64,000 bases of DNA from Ascaphus truei (Eukaryota; Chordata; Amphibia; Anura; Ascaphidae), in NCBI GenBank assembly GCA_036426205.1, contig CM071573.1, positions 42,180,106 through 42,244,105 on the forward strand, read 5' to 3'. Of the stretch, positions 29,940-41,789 are shown piece after piece. The stretch's first letter is position 1, and every line of letters begins with the position of its first letter. The notes under the pieces are model-generated. The model had not been told where the DNA came from. It searched no databases and saw only the letters and a list, made by a program, of their open reading frames with translations. A program made the translations under genes and the position numbers.

Positions 29940-32100
29940 ATTGATGTATTTTTGAGCATTGATCCATTTTCTTTACTGAAGCACTGACTTTTGATGCCTA
30001 GCGAAAGGGGCACAGGATCGGGAGACGGGATCGGCACACAAGATTGGAGCACAAGATCGGGTACAAGATCGGGCACAATATCTGAGCACCCCGGTGAGAT
30101 CTTTCTCTGCATTATATCTAAAATCTCACATTTGGTGTGTGCGTATTCTATTTCATTCTCTCTAATTTAAACTCTACAACACTTTGCATCGATTTGGCGG
30201 AGTAAGCACCTTGATGCCAGGAAATAATGTGGTCAGACGTTACACAGAGCGGCAGGAGGAATTTGGATAGAATCTGCTTGACACACATATTATAGGGGTG
30301 TTTCTCAATTTATACATGTACAAGTCCCTCTTAGTGTCATTTAATCGGACAGGTCTGAAATGGCCTTAACCTTGTAAATTAACATCAAATGTATCAAAGT
30401 ATTTTCATAATGTAATAGATTTAGATTTGATTTACATGACATGTATTTAATAATTGCTATGCAACATTATGCTGCTTTGAAAGTAATCCATTCAGTCTGC
30501 TTAATCCATAATAGTCTCTTTAGAGTTTTAGGCACTGAACTCCACATTTCCATACTTGGGATATAATTACAGAATACTCGATTCTTAACATCGATTTTTT
30601 TTTTCTAATAATTACATTTTGCTTTCTCTGTTTAAATAAGTGTTAATGCATTGAACCACTGGATGGCAGCCTGACACAAGCATAAGGGACCCGAGGACAA
30701 GAAATGTGATGTTCTGTTTTAGCATCATCAGATACCCATGTCTTAGACTTCAATTCCGCTTTCGAAATGGGGCATTTATCAAAGATACAGGTAACAAGTG
30801 GAAAAGATGTTCAGCTAAATAAAGTCATCATAAACTAGCCCAGCACAGAACTTCCACCTTGTATTGTACACCCAGCTGTATAGTACAAAGTTCAATTAAA
30901 TGTCTTAGTCCAGCAGAATTGTAACTATGATCCCGGTTCTGATGGTACTTCTTGGACTAACGTGAGCGTTCTGCGCAGATATGAATGCTTTTGAGATCTT
31001 ACAGTTTTCTTATTCTCTAGAGCTTGTGCATAAAAACATCTACGATAAGCGGATGTTGGTCCAATAAAAGGCATCGCTCACAACCTTTTAATCCTTTGCT
31101 TACGAATGTGTCTTCAGTTCAACATAACTAAGCAACACTCCTTGATATTCAGTGTAGATTCATTGCAACGTGTGATGCCTTTTTAATGGCTGAACATGAT
31201 ATGCCATCTTGTATGTATTGTAGATGAGCCTGCAAGGGCTCACAAGTCTCTCCTCCAGACGTAGTGAATCATACAGGACACAGGCAATAGTCAGAGATAG
31301 GATGTGCGGCAGGCCTATAATGTGGGTGTGTTAGTTTTATTTCAAGTAGATCCGTCTCAAATTAATTGAAATGAGATTGTAGAATTCATGATATTTATGT
31401 ATAAGGGAGAGATCAGGACACAGGGCACACAGTGTGAATCCCAAACCCTTATCCCCGGTCAGGAGGAGATTCTAGGAGAGGAAGATACAGCAGTCGCCTT
31501 ATGCACAGATCAACTTATTTTTACGGCATAGAAAATTGGGGAATAGAAATGTTGTAATATGTCAGTGTCATTTGTCTCGCTCTTTTGGGGCTTTTTAAAA
31601 AGCTATTGTACTAGCAAAAACAATATAGATGGATAGCGAAGAAGAAGTGCAGGGATCTCCCAGTCTAATTCTGTTTTATTTGTGTACAGGTAATTGCGGG
31701 ACACCAATACTCATAGGAATCAAATACACCCTTTCACGTGCAGAGTGTGTGGCATGATATCCTATTACATTGTGATTCTTAGCACAGTAATGTCATACAT
31801 GCCCCTACAGAGGAATAACAATCTTTGTCCATAATGGGAAATTATATGTGTAAAGATAAAGCCAACGTTATTGTGACCCAAAACGCAGGGGTGCACGTCG
31901 CCCATGGTGCAGCGGCATGAGTGTGTAGGCCCAGGCTCTGTGCAGTCAATGACATTGGTTTGTTTGTTTTCCTCGGTGATGGAGAAGGAGTTGTGACTTG
32001 TTAGTGGCAAAAGTGCACACATGGCCCTGATGCCTGCTACTTCTGGTGAGAAGTTACTTCAAAACTTGTAACACTTGTGTGAGTTGTATGGGTTACGTAT
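29940..32100. other. Unique sequence, no gene recognised
   Basis: About 2.2 kb with no element or exon that I recognise, except a short GATCGGGCACAAGATCGG-like tandem at 30005-30085. The longest repeat-free stretch in the right half and so a fair place to look for conserved non-coding DNA. Confidence 0.5.
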
Positions 32101-32107
32101 TGTATAT

Positions 32108-32255
32108 CAGGGGTAGCCAACTACAGGCCTCCAGGGGTACCAACAGGTCAGGTTTTCAGGATTTCCCGGCTTCACCACAGTCAAAACTGAGCCACTGATT
32201 GAGCCACCTGGGCTGAAGCAGGGATATCCTGACCTGACTGTGACCCATGAGGACT
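32108..32255. mobile_element. Palindromic hAT MITE, decayed right end
   Basis: CAGGGGTAGCCAACTACAGG start, CCAACAGGTCAGGTTTTCAG, then the inverted half; the right end has lost GGCCACCCCTG. Confidence 0.7.
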
Positions 32256-33425
32256 GGGTTGCGCACAGCGCAGGTGCTTTGTCAAAGAGTGAGAGTACGC
32301 TGTGCGCAACATGTTAGAGAACTTGCAAGCACCACATGTTTTTGGATTTGAATCAATAAACATCGTTCTTGGTCACTGCGTCCAGTGTTACGTTTTTTGG
32401 CTGTGCACCGCTTTTTCCTGTTTGGATCCTCCCCCTGCTACTTACTTAACGCTTGGGAGCACGCCTGGCAGGAACCTCTGTTCAGACTCAGTATCATGGA
32501 GGACCATGAGTAATTTGTATTATACTATCCGCATTATTGTTATGCTGTTCATCATGCCAGTGGATTATGCATCTTGCACATACCCTTGGGGCTGGTGTTG
32601 GTAGGTACTGCTGAGCCCTTCACGGGGGACCCGCAACGGCCTCACTCCACCCTTCACAGGGTTAAGTTGCATTTTTTACTGACAGGCTCACGGTCATAAT
32701 CACTTGCCTACACGCACAAAGATTGCTGATTCCATAAGATTCCTGCTTTACAGTATTATACACCACTCCCGTGAATTAATTAGTGTTATTCATACTGTGG
32801 TTTTTTGGTGCTCCGGACTCTGGGACTGAATACAGCTCAACTTTTCACATACATGAATTATGTGGATTTACGGGAGGCCACAACACACAAATCTCACATT
32901 TATCTAGATGTGCATTGTAGGAATCTGCAAAGTTGTTGCTGCAACCAGGAGATTTGTGGAGGGGTTCAGACAGAAAGTTGTGCCTCAAGATGGTTCAAGA
33001 AGCTGTGTGTGTCCTCTGCAAGCGAATACAATGACTGGTACAGTATAGTGACATTGTGTAAGAAGACTGAGCAGTTATCAGGAAGAGGTCAAGTCTGTAG
33101 ATAGGTAAGGGGAAAGGGCTCATACCAAGTTAGAACAGTGCTAGATGTGGCAGGGAAGCTTTCTAATAAAGCCACAAGCAAAGACTGATACAGGAAGTCT
33201 TGAAGGTTTAGGAGGCAGGAGCTAACTGGACAGTAGCATTCTGTATGTAACATACTAAATGATTCAAACAAAGTCTTAGTGGAAGAAAAGACACAATTCT
33301 CTGTAATGTAAATGGTTACTTTACTATTTAACAAAAAAATGCTCCATTATGGATATAGTGTGAGGGTTTGAGAGAGACCCAATGCCAACTCCTGGAGACC
33401 TTGGGTAAGCGTTTTACCCCCCTAT
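32256..33425. other. No gene; 13-bp hairpin at 32256-32309
   Basis: GTTGCGCACAGCG and CGCTGTGCGCAAC form an exact 13-bp hairpin with a loop of about 28 bases, followed by AATCAATAAACATCG. The layout recalls the palindromic elements elsewhere. The remainder is unremarkable. Confidence 0.5.
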
Positions 33426-33429
33426 GCCC

Positions 33430-33540
33430 TGGGCAATAGCATTAGACTGTAAGCTCTTGGTCCATGAATTTATTGTTCCTGTAATTTATATATACAAAGC
33501 TGCATATCCAATCAGTGCTATATAAATGATGAAATAATGG
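33430..33540 (+). mobile_element. L2-like LINE tail
   Basis: GACTGTAAGCTCTTGGTCC ... GTGCTATATAAATGATGAAATAATGG, the usual L2-type 3' end. Confidence 0.55.
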
Positions 33541-33999
33541 CTTGAGGGCCAAACACGTCCTCACTAAGTGGGACTTCCCATTTGACATATGTCGGTATGG
33601 AGCAAAGCGCTCTAGAAGCCATTAGATACTGTGTGACACTTCCAGGTCTTCTTGACTTCTTCAAGGTAAAAACAGATAATGAGGAATTTATCAAGTGAAT
33701 TCTGTTCAGCTCCATTTTACTCGTGTTTCAACAAGATTTGAATAGATACTAAAGACATGCAACTAGAATGTCATTATTTCGACATGATGGGATGCCAAGA
33801 TAAAACCATGTCATATCCAAATAAGATTAAAGAATTCTAACACACAGGAAGGAATTACTTCTGTACATCTGTTTAGCACTAATATATTTCCAGCTTACAG
33901 AATCAAAATGACAGAAGTGGTAATGGAAGAAAACTAGTATTTTCAATGTCAGTCAATGGAATCAATGCTTGAAAAAAACCCTGTCTCAACCCTCCTTAA

Positions 34000-34444
34000 C
34001 CCCTTCAGTGATCTAATGACGTTATAAGGACCTCTGAGGTGACACTTTTCCTGATGTATGCTGTATTTCAGGGGCGGCCAACTCCAGTCCTCAAGGGCCA
34101 CTACCAAGTCAGGTTTTCAGGATATCCCTGCTTCAACACAGGTGGTGCAATCAAAGACTGAGCCACTGATCGAGCCACCTGTGCTCAAGCAGGGATATCC
34201 TGAAAACCTGACCTGTTGGTGGCCCTTGAGGACTGGAGTTGGCCACCCCTGCATATAGAATACATCATGAAAAGTTTCACCTCAGAGGTCCTTTTAACGT
34301 ACCCTATACGTCATGTCCATTTGCTCATCATGCACTGCGCTGAAGGGGCGGGGCTTCCCTTTCGCTTCCGCCGGCTGGAACTCCGAAGAGCGGTCACCTG
34401 ATTCATCAAATCCTCCGTGGCAGGACCGTCTGGCACTAAGGGGG
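34000..34444. mobile_element. piggyBac-like MITE with nested hAT MITE
   Basis: TTAA (33996-33999) precedes CCCCTTCAGTG; the right end CACTAAGGGGG is followed by TTAT (34445-34448). Inside, GGACCTCTGAGGTGACAC and TTTCACCTCAGAGGTCC are inverted arms around the nested element at 34069-34251. Confidence 0.6.
34069..34251. mobile_element. Palindromic hAT MITE nested in a piggyBac-like MITE
   Basis: CAGGGGCGGCCAACTCCAG to GGAGTTGGCCACCCCTG. It sits at the centre of the host's own inverted arms; no clear target duplication. Confidence 0.8.
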
Positions 34445-34448
34445 TTAT

Positions 34449-35359
34449 CTCTCAACTTTAGGAACTTGTATGACACCAATTAGAGAAAAATTTATTAAAA
34501 TGCCTAAGATACTACCACTTAAAAACCCACAGTTGCAGAACATTCTTATGGGCCGCAGTGTCTGATAATGTTACTGCAAGTTGCTTATTCACCAAATAGG
34601 CTAATTTGGTTTTATGTAAAGAATTGTACTTTCTTTTTAAGTGCTGGACTGCAGCTGCAGGTCTCTGGGAAATTTGGCAGGCGAAGTGTGACTGCACACC
34701 ATCCAAGACAGGCTTCCCCCCCATATTTCCGTGGCAATTAATTGTGATTTAATAATGACTCCCATATATATGCAGACATGTTTCGGGAAGTCACTATGAA
34801 GGAAAAAGGCAAAACTAGAACAACGAGATGTATTATTTATATCTCTATTTTTCAAGCAACTTCTATCTCTGGGGATTGATGTTAAGATTTTCTTTTTCAC
34901 TTGGCTCGAATGAAATGAGCCAGTATTGCGTTTTTATTTTCCATGCATTGCTTTCATTTAAGCTGCTGGGTGATGTTGATAAGGTTTTAAAAGATGAAAG
35001 TTGAATGGAGGAATTATTCCTACATTCAAATGCTTGTGTTGGTTCACTGGGTAGCACTAGTGTTAAACCAACAGCTAATTTGCAAGTTTAGTTAAAGTAT
35101 ACAGCACAGTCTGGAGGAGTTTCGCATGCCTGCTGTGGCACAAGGAAAAGACAAACATGGCGTAGCCCAATAAAGAACTCAGAAAGGCTAACCTTTGTTG
35201 AGGTAATAATTGGTCTCAATAAGCTGAAATGCAATTGGAGCGTATAGCTTTATAATAATTGAATTTCTTAGACAGCTGTTTTGTACAAAATATTTTACAC
35301 CTTATAAAGTTAGACACAGTTAATGGCAAAGTACAATATATTTTGTATTTTTTTACATA
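34449..35359. other. No gene recognised
   Basis: Mostly unique. On the - strand at 34769-34805 CCCGAAACATGTCTGC has a GAAAC, a palindrome ACATGT and GTC, a weak hammerhead-like echo without the CTGANGA part. Confidence 0.5.
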
Positions 35360-35367
35360 CCTTAGGT

Positions 35368-35592
35368 CAGGGGTGGCCAACTCCAGTCCTCAAGGGCCAC
35401 CTACAGATCTCATTTTCAGGATACCCCTGCTTCAGCACAGGTGGATCAATCAGTCCCTGCTTCAGCACAGGTGTCTCAATCAGAGGCTCAGTTTTTGACT
35501 GCGCCACTGATTGAGCAACCTGTGCTGAAGCAGGGATATCCTGAAAACCTGCCCTGTTGGAGGCCCTTGAGGACTGGAGTTGGCCACACCTG
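35368..35592. mobile_element. Palindromic hAT MITE
   Basis: CAGGGGTGGCCAACTCCAG to GTTGGCCACACCTG; flanks CCTTAGGT (35360-35367) and CCTTCAGT (35593-35600) match 6 of 8. CCCTGCTTCAGCACAGGTG occurs twice in the left half. Confidence 0.85.
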
Positions 35593-35689
35593 CCTTCAGT
35601 GGATGAAAGCATTAGTAGTGTCAGGGTTACAACTCCTGATCATTAGAGTTTGCACACATTTTTTCTCTTTTTAGGAAAGATGCCATTGA

Positions 35690-35865
35690 CAAACAGTCAG
35701 GTTCTCAGGAGCAGGGCGGCAGTACCTTCTGTATCTGTTTGCGCGTGTCTGTCCTTACTAGTAGGTCATTCCGTTATTTAATTGATGTCACTCTGTACCC
35801 CCCATTGTACTGCAATGCAGAGTTTGTTGGTGCTTTACAAATAAAGGATAATAATAATGGTAAGT
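35690..35865 (+). mobile_element. L2-like LINE 3' end
   Basis: GTATCTGTTTGCGCGTGTCTG ... GGTGCTTTACAAATAAAGGATAATAATAA, shared with 42390-42805. Confidence 0.6.
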
Positions 35866-36589
35866 GGTTATTGTATCTAACCACAGTTGGATAGTAAATG
35901 AACACAACAGATTACAATATGTTTACCCCTCGATTATTAGGGTTAAATAGCAGATCGTTGGCTGGGCATTTGATAGTTGGTTGGCCTGCAGGTGATCATT
36001 TATTCAACACATTTAGATATCTAGAAAGTAGACCCAGTAGAATGGAACCCCAAGCTTTGTACACCCAACGGAATGTGATGCAAAGCCTTAGACCCGGCTT
36101 TCCATTCTTCATATGAGGTTATAAATAGAGAATGGGGAAGAAACTTGCAAACCTGTCCAAGAGTTTTTACTGGTGCTATTGACCAGCAATAGCACAATGG
36201 CACAGTAAATCTGGTTGATGATACTTCAAAGAAATTTACAAAGCATAAAAATTGCTACAAGGAGAATGTTCTGGTTTAAAAGGGACTCCCTATCTTCAAG
36301 TATTGTGGATAAACCCAACTCTTCCCTGAAGCATTTCAATAGCATGGAAAACACAATTACTGCACTGCCCTCTCCAAATGTTTTTACTTCTATAGAAGGC
36401 CTTAAGTTATATGCTTAGTGCACTCATGAATTCCCAATGTCTCTGTTGATGTGTTAGACAGTGAGGACTTCAGGGTTGAGATTCATTCTGCCAGAGTTAA
36501 CTTTTTTGTATTTTGTATTCCTATCAATGGATTGTATTGTAATGTCTGTTTGTGAATTCATACATGGTGATACAGTATCTACAGTACAT

Positions 36590-36590
<1 letters not shown>

Positions 36591-36684
<94 letters not shown>
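36591..36684. repeat. (CA)n microsatellite, about 45 units
   Basis: Long pure CA run; very likely variable in length. All long frames across it are translated repeat. Confidence 0.97.
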
Positions 36685-36687
<3 letters not shown>

Positions 36688-36696
36688 ATATAAAAC

Positions 36697-37315
36697 CAAT
36701 TTCAGCTTGCACTCAATGTACTAAAAAACATCAACAGGTGCCAGTTTCTAATAATAATAATAGAACAACATTACCATTCTCACGTCCGGAAAAGGAAGAC
36801 TGCACTCAGATCAGTATAGGCAAAAAAGTTTGTATTAGGCATCTAAGGAAGGTCTCCCTGTGGGACCGAAACGTTGGCATTTGTGTAACAGTATGTTTTG
36901 AATACATCTTTTTTTGGATTACCCCTGTCTCCTTTATTAGTTCACTGACTGGTAACTATGCTGTTTATCTCTATGAGACTAGCATCTGCCTATGCTTTGT
37001 ATCAGTGTGCTGACTGGCTCTATCTATTATATATATATATAAAAACAAATTTCAGCTTGCACTCAATGTACTAAAAAACATCAACAGGTGCCAGTCTCTA
37101 ATAATAATAATAATAGAACAACATTACCATTCTCACGTCCGGTAAAGGAAGACTGCACTCAGAGCAGTAAAGGCAAAAAATGTCTGTATTAGGCATCAGT
37201 ACAAAATGAACAGGCCGCCCAATCCATTTTGTATTGATGCCTAATACAGACTTTTTTGCCTATACTGATCTGACTGCAGTCTTCCTTTTCCGGACGTGAG
37301 AATGGTAATGTTGTT
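36697..37315. mobile_element. Element with direct and inverted repeats, hammerhead-like motif inside
   Basis: About 130 bp from TTTCAGCTTGCACTCAATGT to GTATTAGGCATC occurs at 36697-36845 and again at 37046-37197, and most of it inverted at 37232-37315. ACGTCCGG and GACTGCACTCAGA mark all three. The (TA) and (CA) runs flank it. Confidence 0.7.
36839..36880 (+). ncRNA. Hammerhead-like motif, one core change
   Basis: CTAAGGA in place of CTGANGA, stem II GGTC/GACC, GAAAC, then palindrome AACGTT. Stem I pairing not seen. Confidence 0.3.
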
Positions 37316-37380
37316 ATATAGATATCTATACATATATATATATAAATATATATATATATTATATATAATATATATAATTA

Positions 37381-37532
37381 CAGTGTTCGACAAACCTTAC
37401 ATTTGCGCGCCGGGCGGAGTGGGATTTAACCCCCGGGCGAGTAAATATTGGCCCAAGCAGCACACGTTGGTACTAGGTGGCGAGTAGATTTTTGTTGTGG
37501 CGAGTAGATTTTGGTGATTCTGTCAACCACTA
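37381..37532. mobile_element. hAT-type MITE, CAGTGTTCGACAAAC family (copy 1)
   Basis: CAGTGTTCGACAAACC start and TGTCAACCACTA end. Shares GGCCCAAGCAGCACACGT and GGCGAGTAGATTTT with the better-preserved copy at 41495-41650. Confidence 0.75.
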
Positions 37533-37535
37533 TTA

Positions 37536-37574
<39 letters not shown>

Positions 37575-37600
37575 ATATATATTATATATATATAATAGCT
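37536..37600. repeat. (TA)n-rich microsatellite
   Basis: TA runs broken by short A tracts. Similar AT-rich patches are at 37315-37380 and 38095-38150. Confidence 0.85.
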
Positions 37601-37730
37601 AGAAGAGAGATGAAAATAGTTAGCGACCTACAAACCAGTGAACAATTGAATAACCTAAAAAATTGCTATGTTGTTGATAAAAAAACAATTCTATAGTACA
37701 TATAATTATAATAAATTAATAGATAAAACC

Positions 37731-37775
37731 ATCCTTGATAAAGTTGCAGTATTGTGACAAAACGCGTCAGGGACG
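37731..37775 (+). ncRNA. Hammerhead-like motif, degenerate
   Basis: TTGATAA core as at 13789-13828, then AAAACGCGTC (GAAA lost) and a weak stem I. It begins a GC-richer 300-bp block (to about 38060) like the one at 13830-14060. Not expected to cleave. Confidence 0.3.
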
Positions 37776-38059
37776 TAAAATACGACATTACGTCACACGT
37801 TTCGCGTGCTTTACGGCCGAGCATGCGGATTGAATTTGAGGCCTACTGATGACACACTGCGTGGAGGACTTCATTGATTGCGGATAAGAGCGGACACTAT
37901 CGGATGCACAGCACAAGGGTTCCACAGTTGGATTCCAAGACTTCACGGGACGGCCTGCATCGGTGGTGATTTATGTCACAAATTGCTTTATTTTCAATTA
38001 TACTTGTAAGTGTTTTTAATCCCCCCCACCAACCCCCCTCCCCCCCATTAAACTGTACA

Positions 38060-39660
38060 GGATCACACTATGGGGGGTGCTCTTTGTTTTTGTAAGTATA
38101 TAATATATATATAATATATACTATATTATATATATAAATATATATATAAAGTAGCTCCAAGTGACATGTATGATCAATCAACCTAATAAAATAATTAATT
38201 ACAACTAAAACATATATGCAATCAGGTAAGTACAATATGGACCATATTAAATACAATACAACACATATGACAAAACAACAAAGAAAATAGAGATAATTAC
38301 ACCAGTCCCTTGAATGTCCTGTTTGTAGATTACACTTGTAGCGGGGTGTAGGCTGCTTTCAAAGGGATGAACCACATCCAATGAGAAATCTAGAACTAGA
38401 AAGAAGAAAGCGCACAGTTCAAAGTGTAAAAACGTTTCACATTTAATAAGGAAAGGGGAAGGGAGAGAATATGCTCACTCACAAAGGAAGCATAAAATCA
38501 ATCAGATTGTGAACAAATAATGTCACCACCAGCCGGGTAGATCCACCAGTGAGTATCCACAGGATGTATCCTCAAAGACCTTCTACAGCCCTGGAATGGA
38601 ATCAGATGCCCCTCGGTAGTGACATCTGTGTGTGGTAGATGGTAAACGGTGAGTCTTGGGAAAAGTGCCCCTGAAGATAAATAGAATAAGAATAGAGACT
38701 TAGCTGTATAACTCGGCTGGGCAATCCGTGTTCACCTCCTCTGGATCACAACAATATAAAAATAGATATCCACTGCACTCCAGCATTAGACAAATATGAA
38801 GATAAATGTATTTAACACATCGTGAAATGCAAACAATTAACTCTGAATTATGTTTTGAGCCACAAACCAGCCCTTTCTAAAGAAAGAAGTGCCATGGACA
38901 TTATATATACAGTATCTATAGGGGACCATGTCATATGATTTTGAAGAAAAAGGTGGCAATGTGTGCTCATTTGCATGTCATTTCCCAGAATCCCTTGCTG
39001 CAGTGGAAGCACTGTATGCTGGGTGATAATGGTGAAAGGCAGGGTTGCATATATAATCTAACTTCCCAAGACCTGCATGTGCAGAGGAATCATTGATTGT
39101 ATTCAGTGATGGTCAGTACTGTTATTTCAACACTACTGTAATGTATAAAGCAACGATTTACTGCCTCTTAAAGCGCCGAGATGATGAAAGTTAACTAGCG
39201 AGGGGCCACAGGTCCCATTTCCCCATGCTCATTAATTTCTATAAACGTTCTTGGAAGCACGGTAATAAAAAGAAATAATGACTGGCTAACTCAGCTACAA
39301 CTCCAAATACAAATATCGTTTTCCTCCTTAAGTAAAACATGATACAGAGATGTTCAGACAGGCTGTTTATGTTTTTCTGATGCACTATATCCTAATTTGG
39401 ATTTGGAGGTGTGTTACTGGCATTAGTTTGCAGCTGTTATATCAAACCCTTTCCAATGGAACGATCATAAATATGTAAAGGTGCCGCTTTGATTTCATTT
39501 TTTCTATTTGTTTCCCTTGTTTAGGGAACAACATAAAAGGGAATTTTAAAAGAGGAGCCTGAGCAATATATAGACTCCTTTCTAGATATTGAATATTAAC
39601 GACAAAATCAACCATTTGCAATGCAGCAACATGCAGGTACAATTGCAACATCTAAAAGTA
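38060..39660. other. No gene; scattered repeat pieces
   Basis: At 38400-38480 GAAAGAAGAAAGCGCAC ... CACATTTAATAAGG recalls the ends of the elements at 59388 and 60688. At 38960-39052 is a second copy of the ATTTGCAT / CAGAATCCCTTGCTGC repeat of 10235-10345. Otherwise unique. Confidence 0.5.
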
Positions 39661-39674
39661 ATCATCCATAGGAA

Positions 39675-40160
39675 ATCAAGACACGTTCCACAGCCACAAT
39701 CCTCCAACAGACTTCAGGGGCTCCTATCTGTCATCCTTCTTTCCACAGAGATTTCAAGGACACACGTCACTCATCCAAAGGCATTTTTGGGGACACATAC
39801 CTCTCCTCCTTATTCCCACTGAGGATTCAACGACATATATGCCACTCTTCCATGGAGAGATCAGAGGCACATATTTATCCACTTTTTGCACAGATACATC
39901 GGGGGGCACATACATGCCCCCTCTCTCCACCCCACCCTCACCTCCAGCAGATAATTCCAGGACACATACCATTTACTATTCTGCAGAATGCAGAGACAAT
40001 TCTTACTCACTCTTATAAATACATCATGGGCCCATACCTCTTACCCCCTCCTCCCACTGAAACATGAAGGTCACATATTTGTCACCTTTCCGATGAGACA
40101 TCCTCTCATTTCCCCCTGTGCATAAACGAGGAACACAGACCCCTCTTCCCACAGACAAAA
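39675..40160 (+). repeat. Degenerate tandem repeat, period near 36 bp
   Basis: The phrase GGACACATACC(N)CTCTTCC recurs about eleven times at spacings of 28-55 bp, near 36 on average (for example 39758, 39791, 39829, 39866, 39961, 40028). It is too diverged to be recent. Confidence 0.55.
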
Positions 40161-41220
40161 TAAAGGTAGCTTTCACATAACACAGCATTCGGGCTCACTG
40201 GGTAGCTCCTCAGAAGCTTTCTAAATTGCTAAGGTTATGTTATCTCATTTTAACGTATCCATATCGTAAAGTATATCCCCAAAGCTGCTTAACGCTATGT
40301 TATTCAGCCATTTTCCTTACAAATAAGGGAACCTTACATTATAACGGACCTTAGGCTTCTTTATATGGTAATGAGCACTTTACCTACCAATGGAGATACT
40401 CAGACCTCAGTTACTGTTAAGGTTAAGCTAATAACGTAACCATATTTAGCACCTGCTGAAAGCGACCCTTAGTCACTTCTAAACCCTGAGGAGCCAAAGA
40501 GCCTACAGCGGAAAAGGGAAGGTCTTAAGTAGTACCCGTAGGATTGGACAGAGTGTAGGAATGAACCATTTCATGATGTGTTATACTAACAGATATATGG
40601 TGGAACATATAAATGGCTGAAACACAGCAAGAAATTAGTATGGATTGTTTTTAAGGGATTAACTATAATATGTTGTTTAATGATGGAAGTGAATGTTAGA
40701 TATCTTTATTTGGCCTACTATTGTATATATAATTTATGATATAAAGTATGAGTTTACTAGAATGAATCTAAATACAATATGAGAAAATGATTTTCAAGGA
40801 GACAGAAGTAACCAAAATAATATTTAATTTCACACAGTTCAGGCATGTATGTAAAAAATAAAATAAAAAATGTAACATACAGTATATAATATTCTAACTA
40901 GTTTGGTGCTAACTTTCCCTAGTAATGTTCTTTCCCAATGCGCATGCGCAGTGTATTCATTTAGGCTACGATACTCCCCTCCATCCAGGTAATGTTACAT
41001 TGGTCGTTTCGCTAATGGACCTTACGTTTGCATATCATTAGCCTTCAGGATACTGTTAATAAGGAGGAAAATTAGGTCTGTTACCTAATTACTGCAGGTA
41101 AGGTCACATTTTTTTGCCCTTATTTAGCACACTTCTGAGTTTCCTCCCCACACCCCCCTCCCTGTTTGACTCCTATTCAATAAGCTGCAAATCACTTATT
41201 GCATCATTGGTGAAAGTATT
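40161..41220. other. No gene recognised
   Basis: Contains GTAATGTTACATTGG and GGACCTTACGTTTGC, related to TTACATTATAACGGACCTTAGG at 40333; perhaps parts of one old element. Nothing else seen. Confidence 0.45.
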
Positions 41221-41221
41221 T

Positions 41222-41370
41222 TGGCCCATATGTACAAAAAGTGGTGCTATGCCGTAAGACACCTTCCGTGCCTGACGTCACCTTACAGCCACTTAAGTGG
41301 GATATAAGGGGCTATATTTACTAAGCCATGCAGTCTTATGGACTAGCACTGCTTAGTAAGTATCCTTCTC
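41222..41370. mobile_element. MITE, GGCCCATATTTACTAA family
   Basis: GGCCCATATGTACAAAAAG, GTGCTATGCCGTAAGACACC, then GGGCTATATTTACTAAGCC in direct repeat, suggesting two overlapping copies. Confidence 0.5.
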
Positions 41371-41494
41371 CAGGGACATAATGACACATACAGTACTGTG
41401 TCTGCAGTAACCAGGCACAGACATCAGGGCACATTTCTCCCCACCTTTACCAGAGGAACACAGAACTTTAACACACCTGCAAACAGATAATAAT

Positions 41495-41650
41495 CAGTGT
41501 TCGACAAACCTATACATTTGCTCGCCCCGGGCGAGTGAATTTAACATCGTGGCGAGCTCCTATTGGCCCAAGCAGCACACGTGTGGTACTAGATGGCGAG
41601 TAGATTTTTTTGTCTGGCGAGCAGATTTTTGGGTGATTTGTCGACCACTG
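41495..41650. mobile_element. hAT-type MITE with exact 8-bp target duplication
   Basis: CAGTGTTCGACAAACC to TTTGTCGACCACTG. ATAATAAT stands at 41487-41494 and 41651-41658. The right flank has since grown into an (ATA)n run to 41679. Second copy at 37381. Confidence 0.85.
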
Positions 41651-41714
41651 ATAATAATAATAATAATAATAATAATAACTTTAATTAGATAGTGCTTTTC
41701 TTCCAATGGGACTC

Positions 41715-41782
41715 AAACACATCAGTTCTGTACTATTAGATAATACTGCAGTATTATCTAATAGTACAGAACTGATGTGTTT
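41715..41782. repeat. Perfect 68-bp palindrome
   Basis: 34 bases, then their exact reverse complement with no spacer; centre ACTGCAGT at 41745-41752. No mismatch found. It occurs at the edge of an AT-rich zone just after an (ATA)n run, with no matching family elsewhere in the window. Confidence 0.95.
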
Positions 41783-41789
41783 TAAAAAA

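Noticed and set aside
36454..37013. Cys/Val and His/Thr repeat frames
   Set aside because: Translation of the (CA)n microsatellite.
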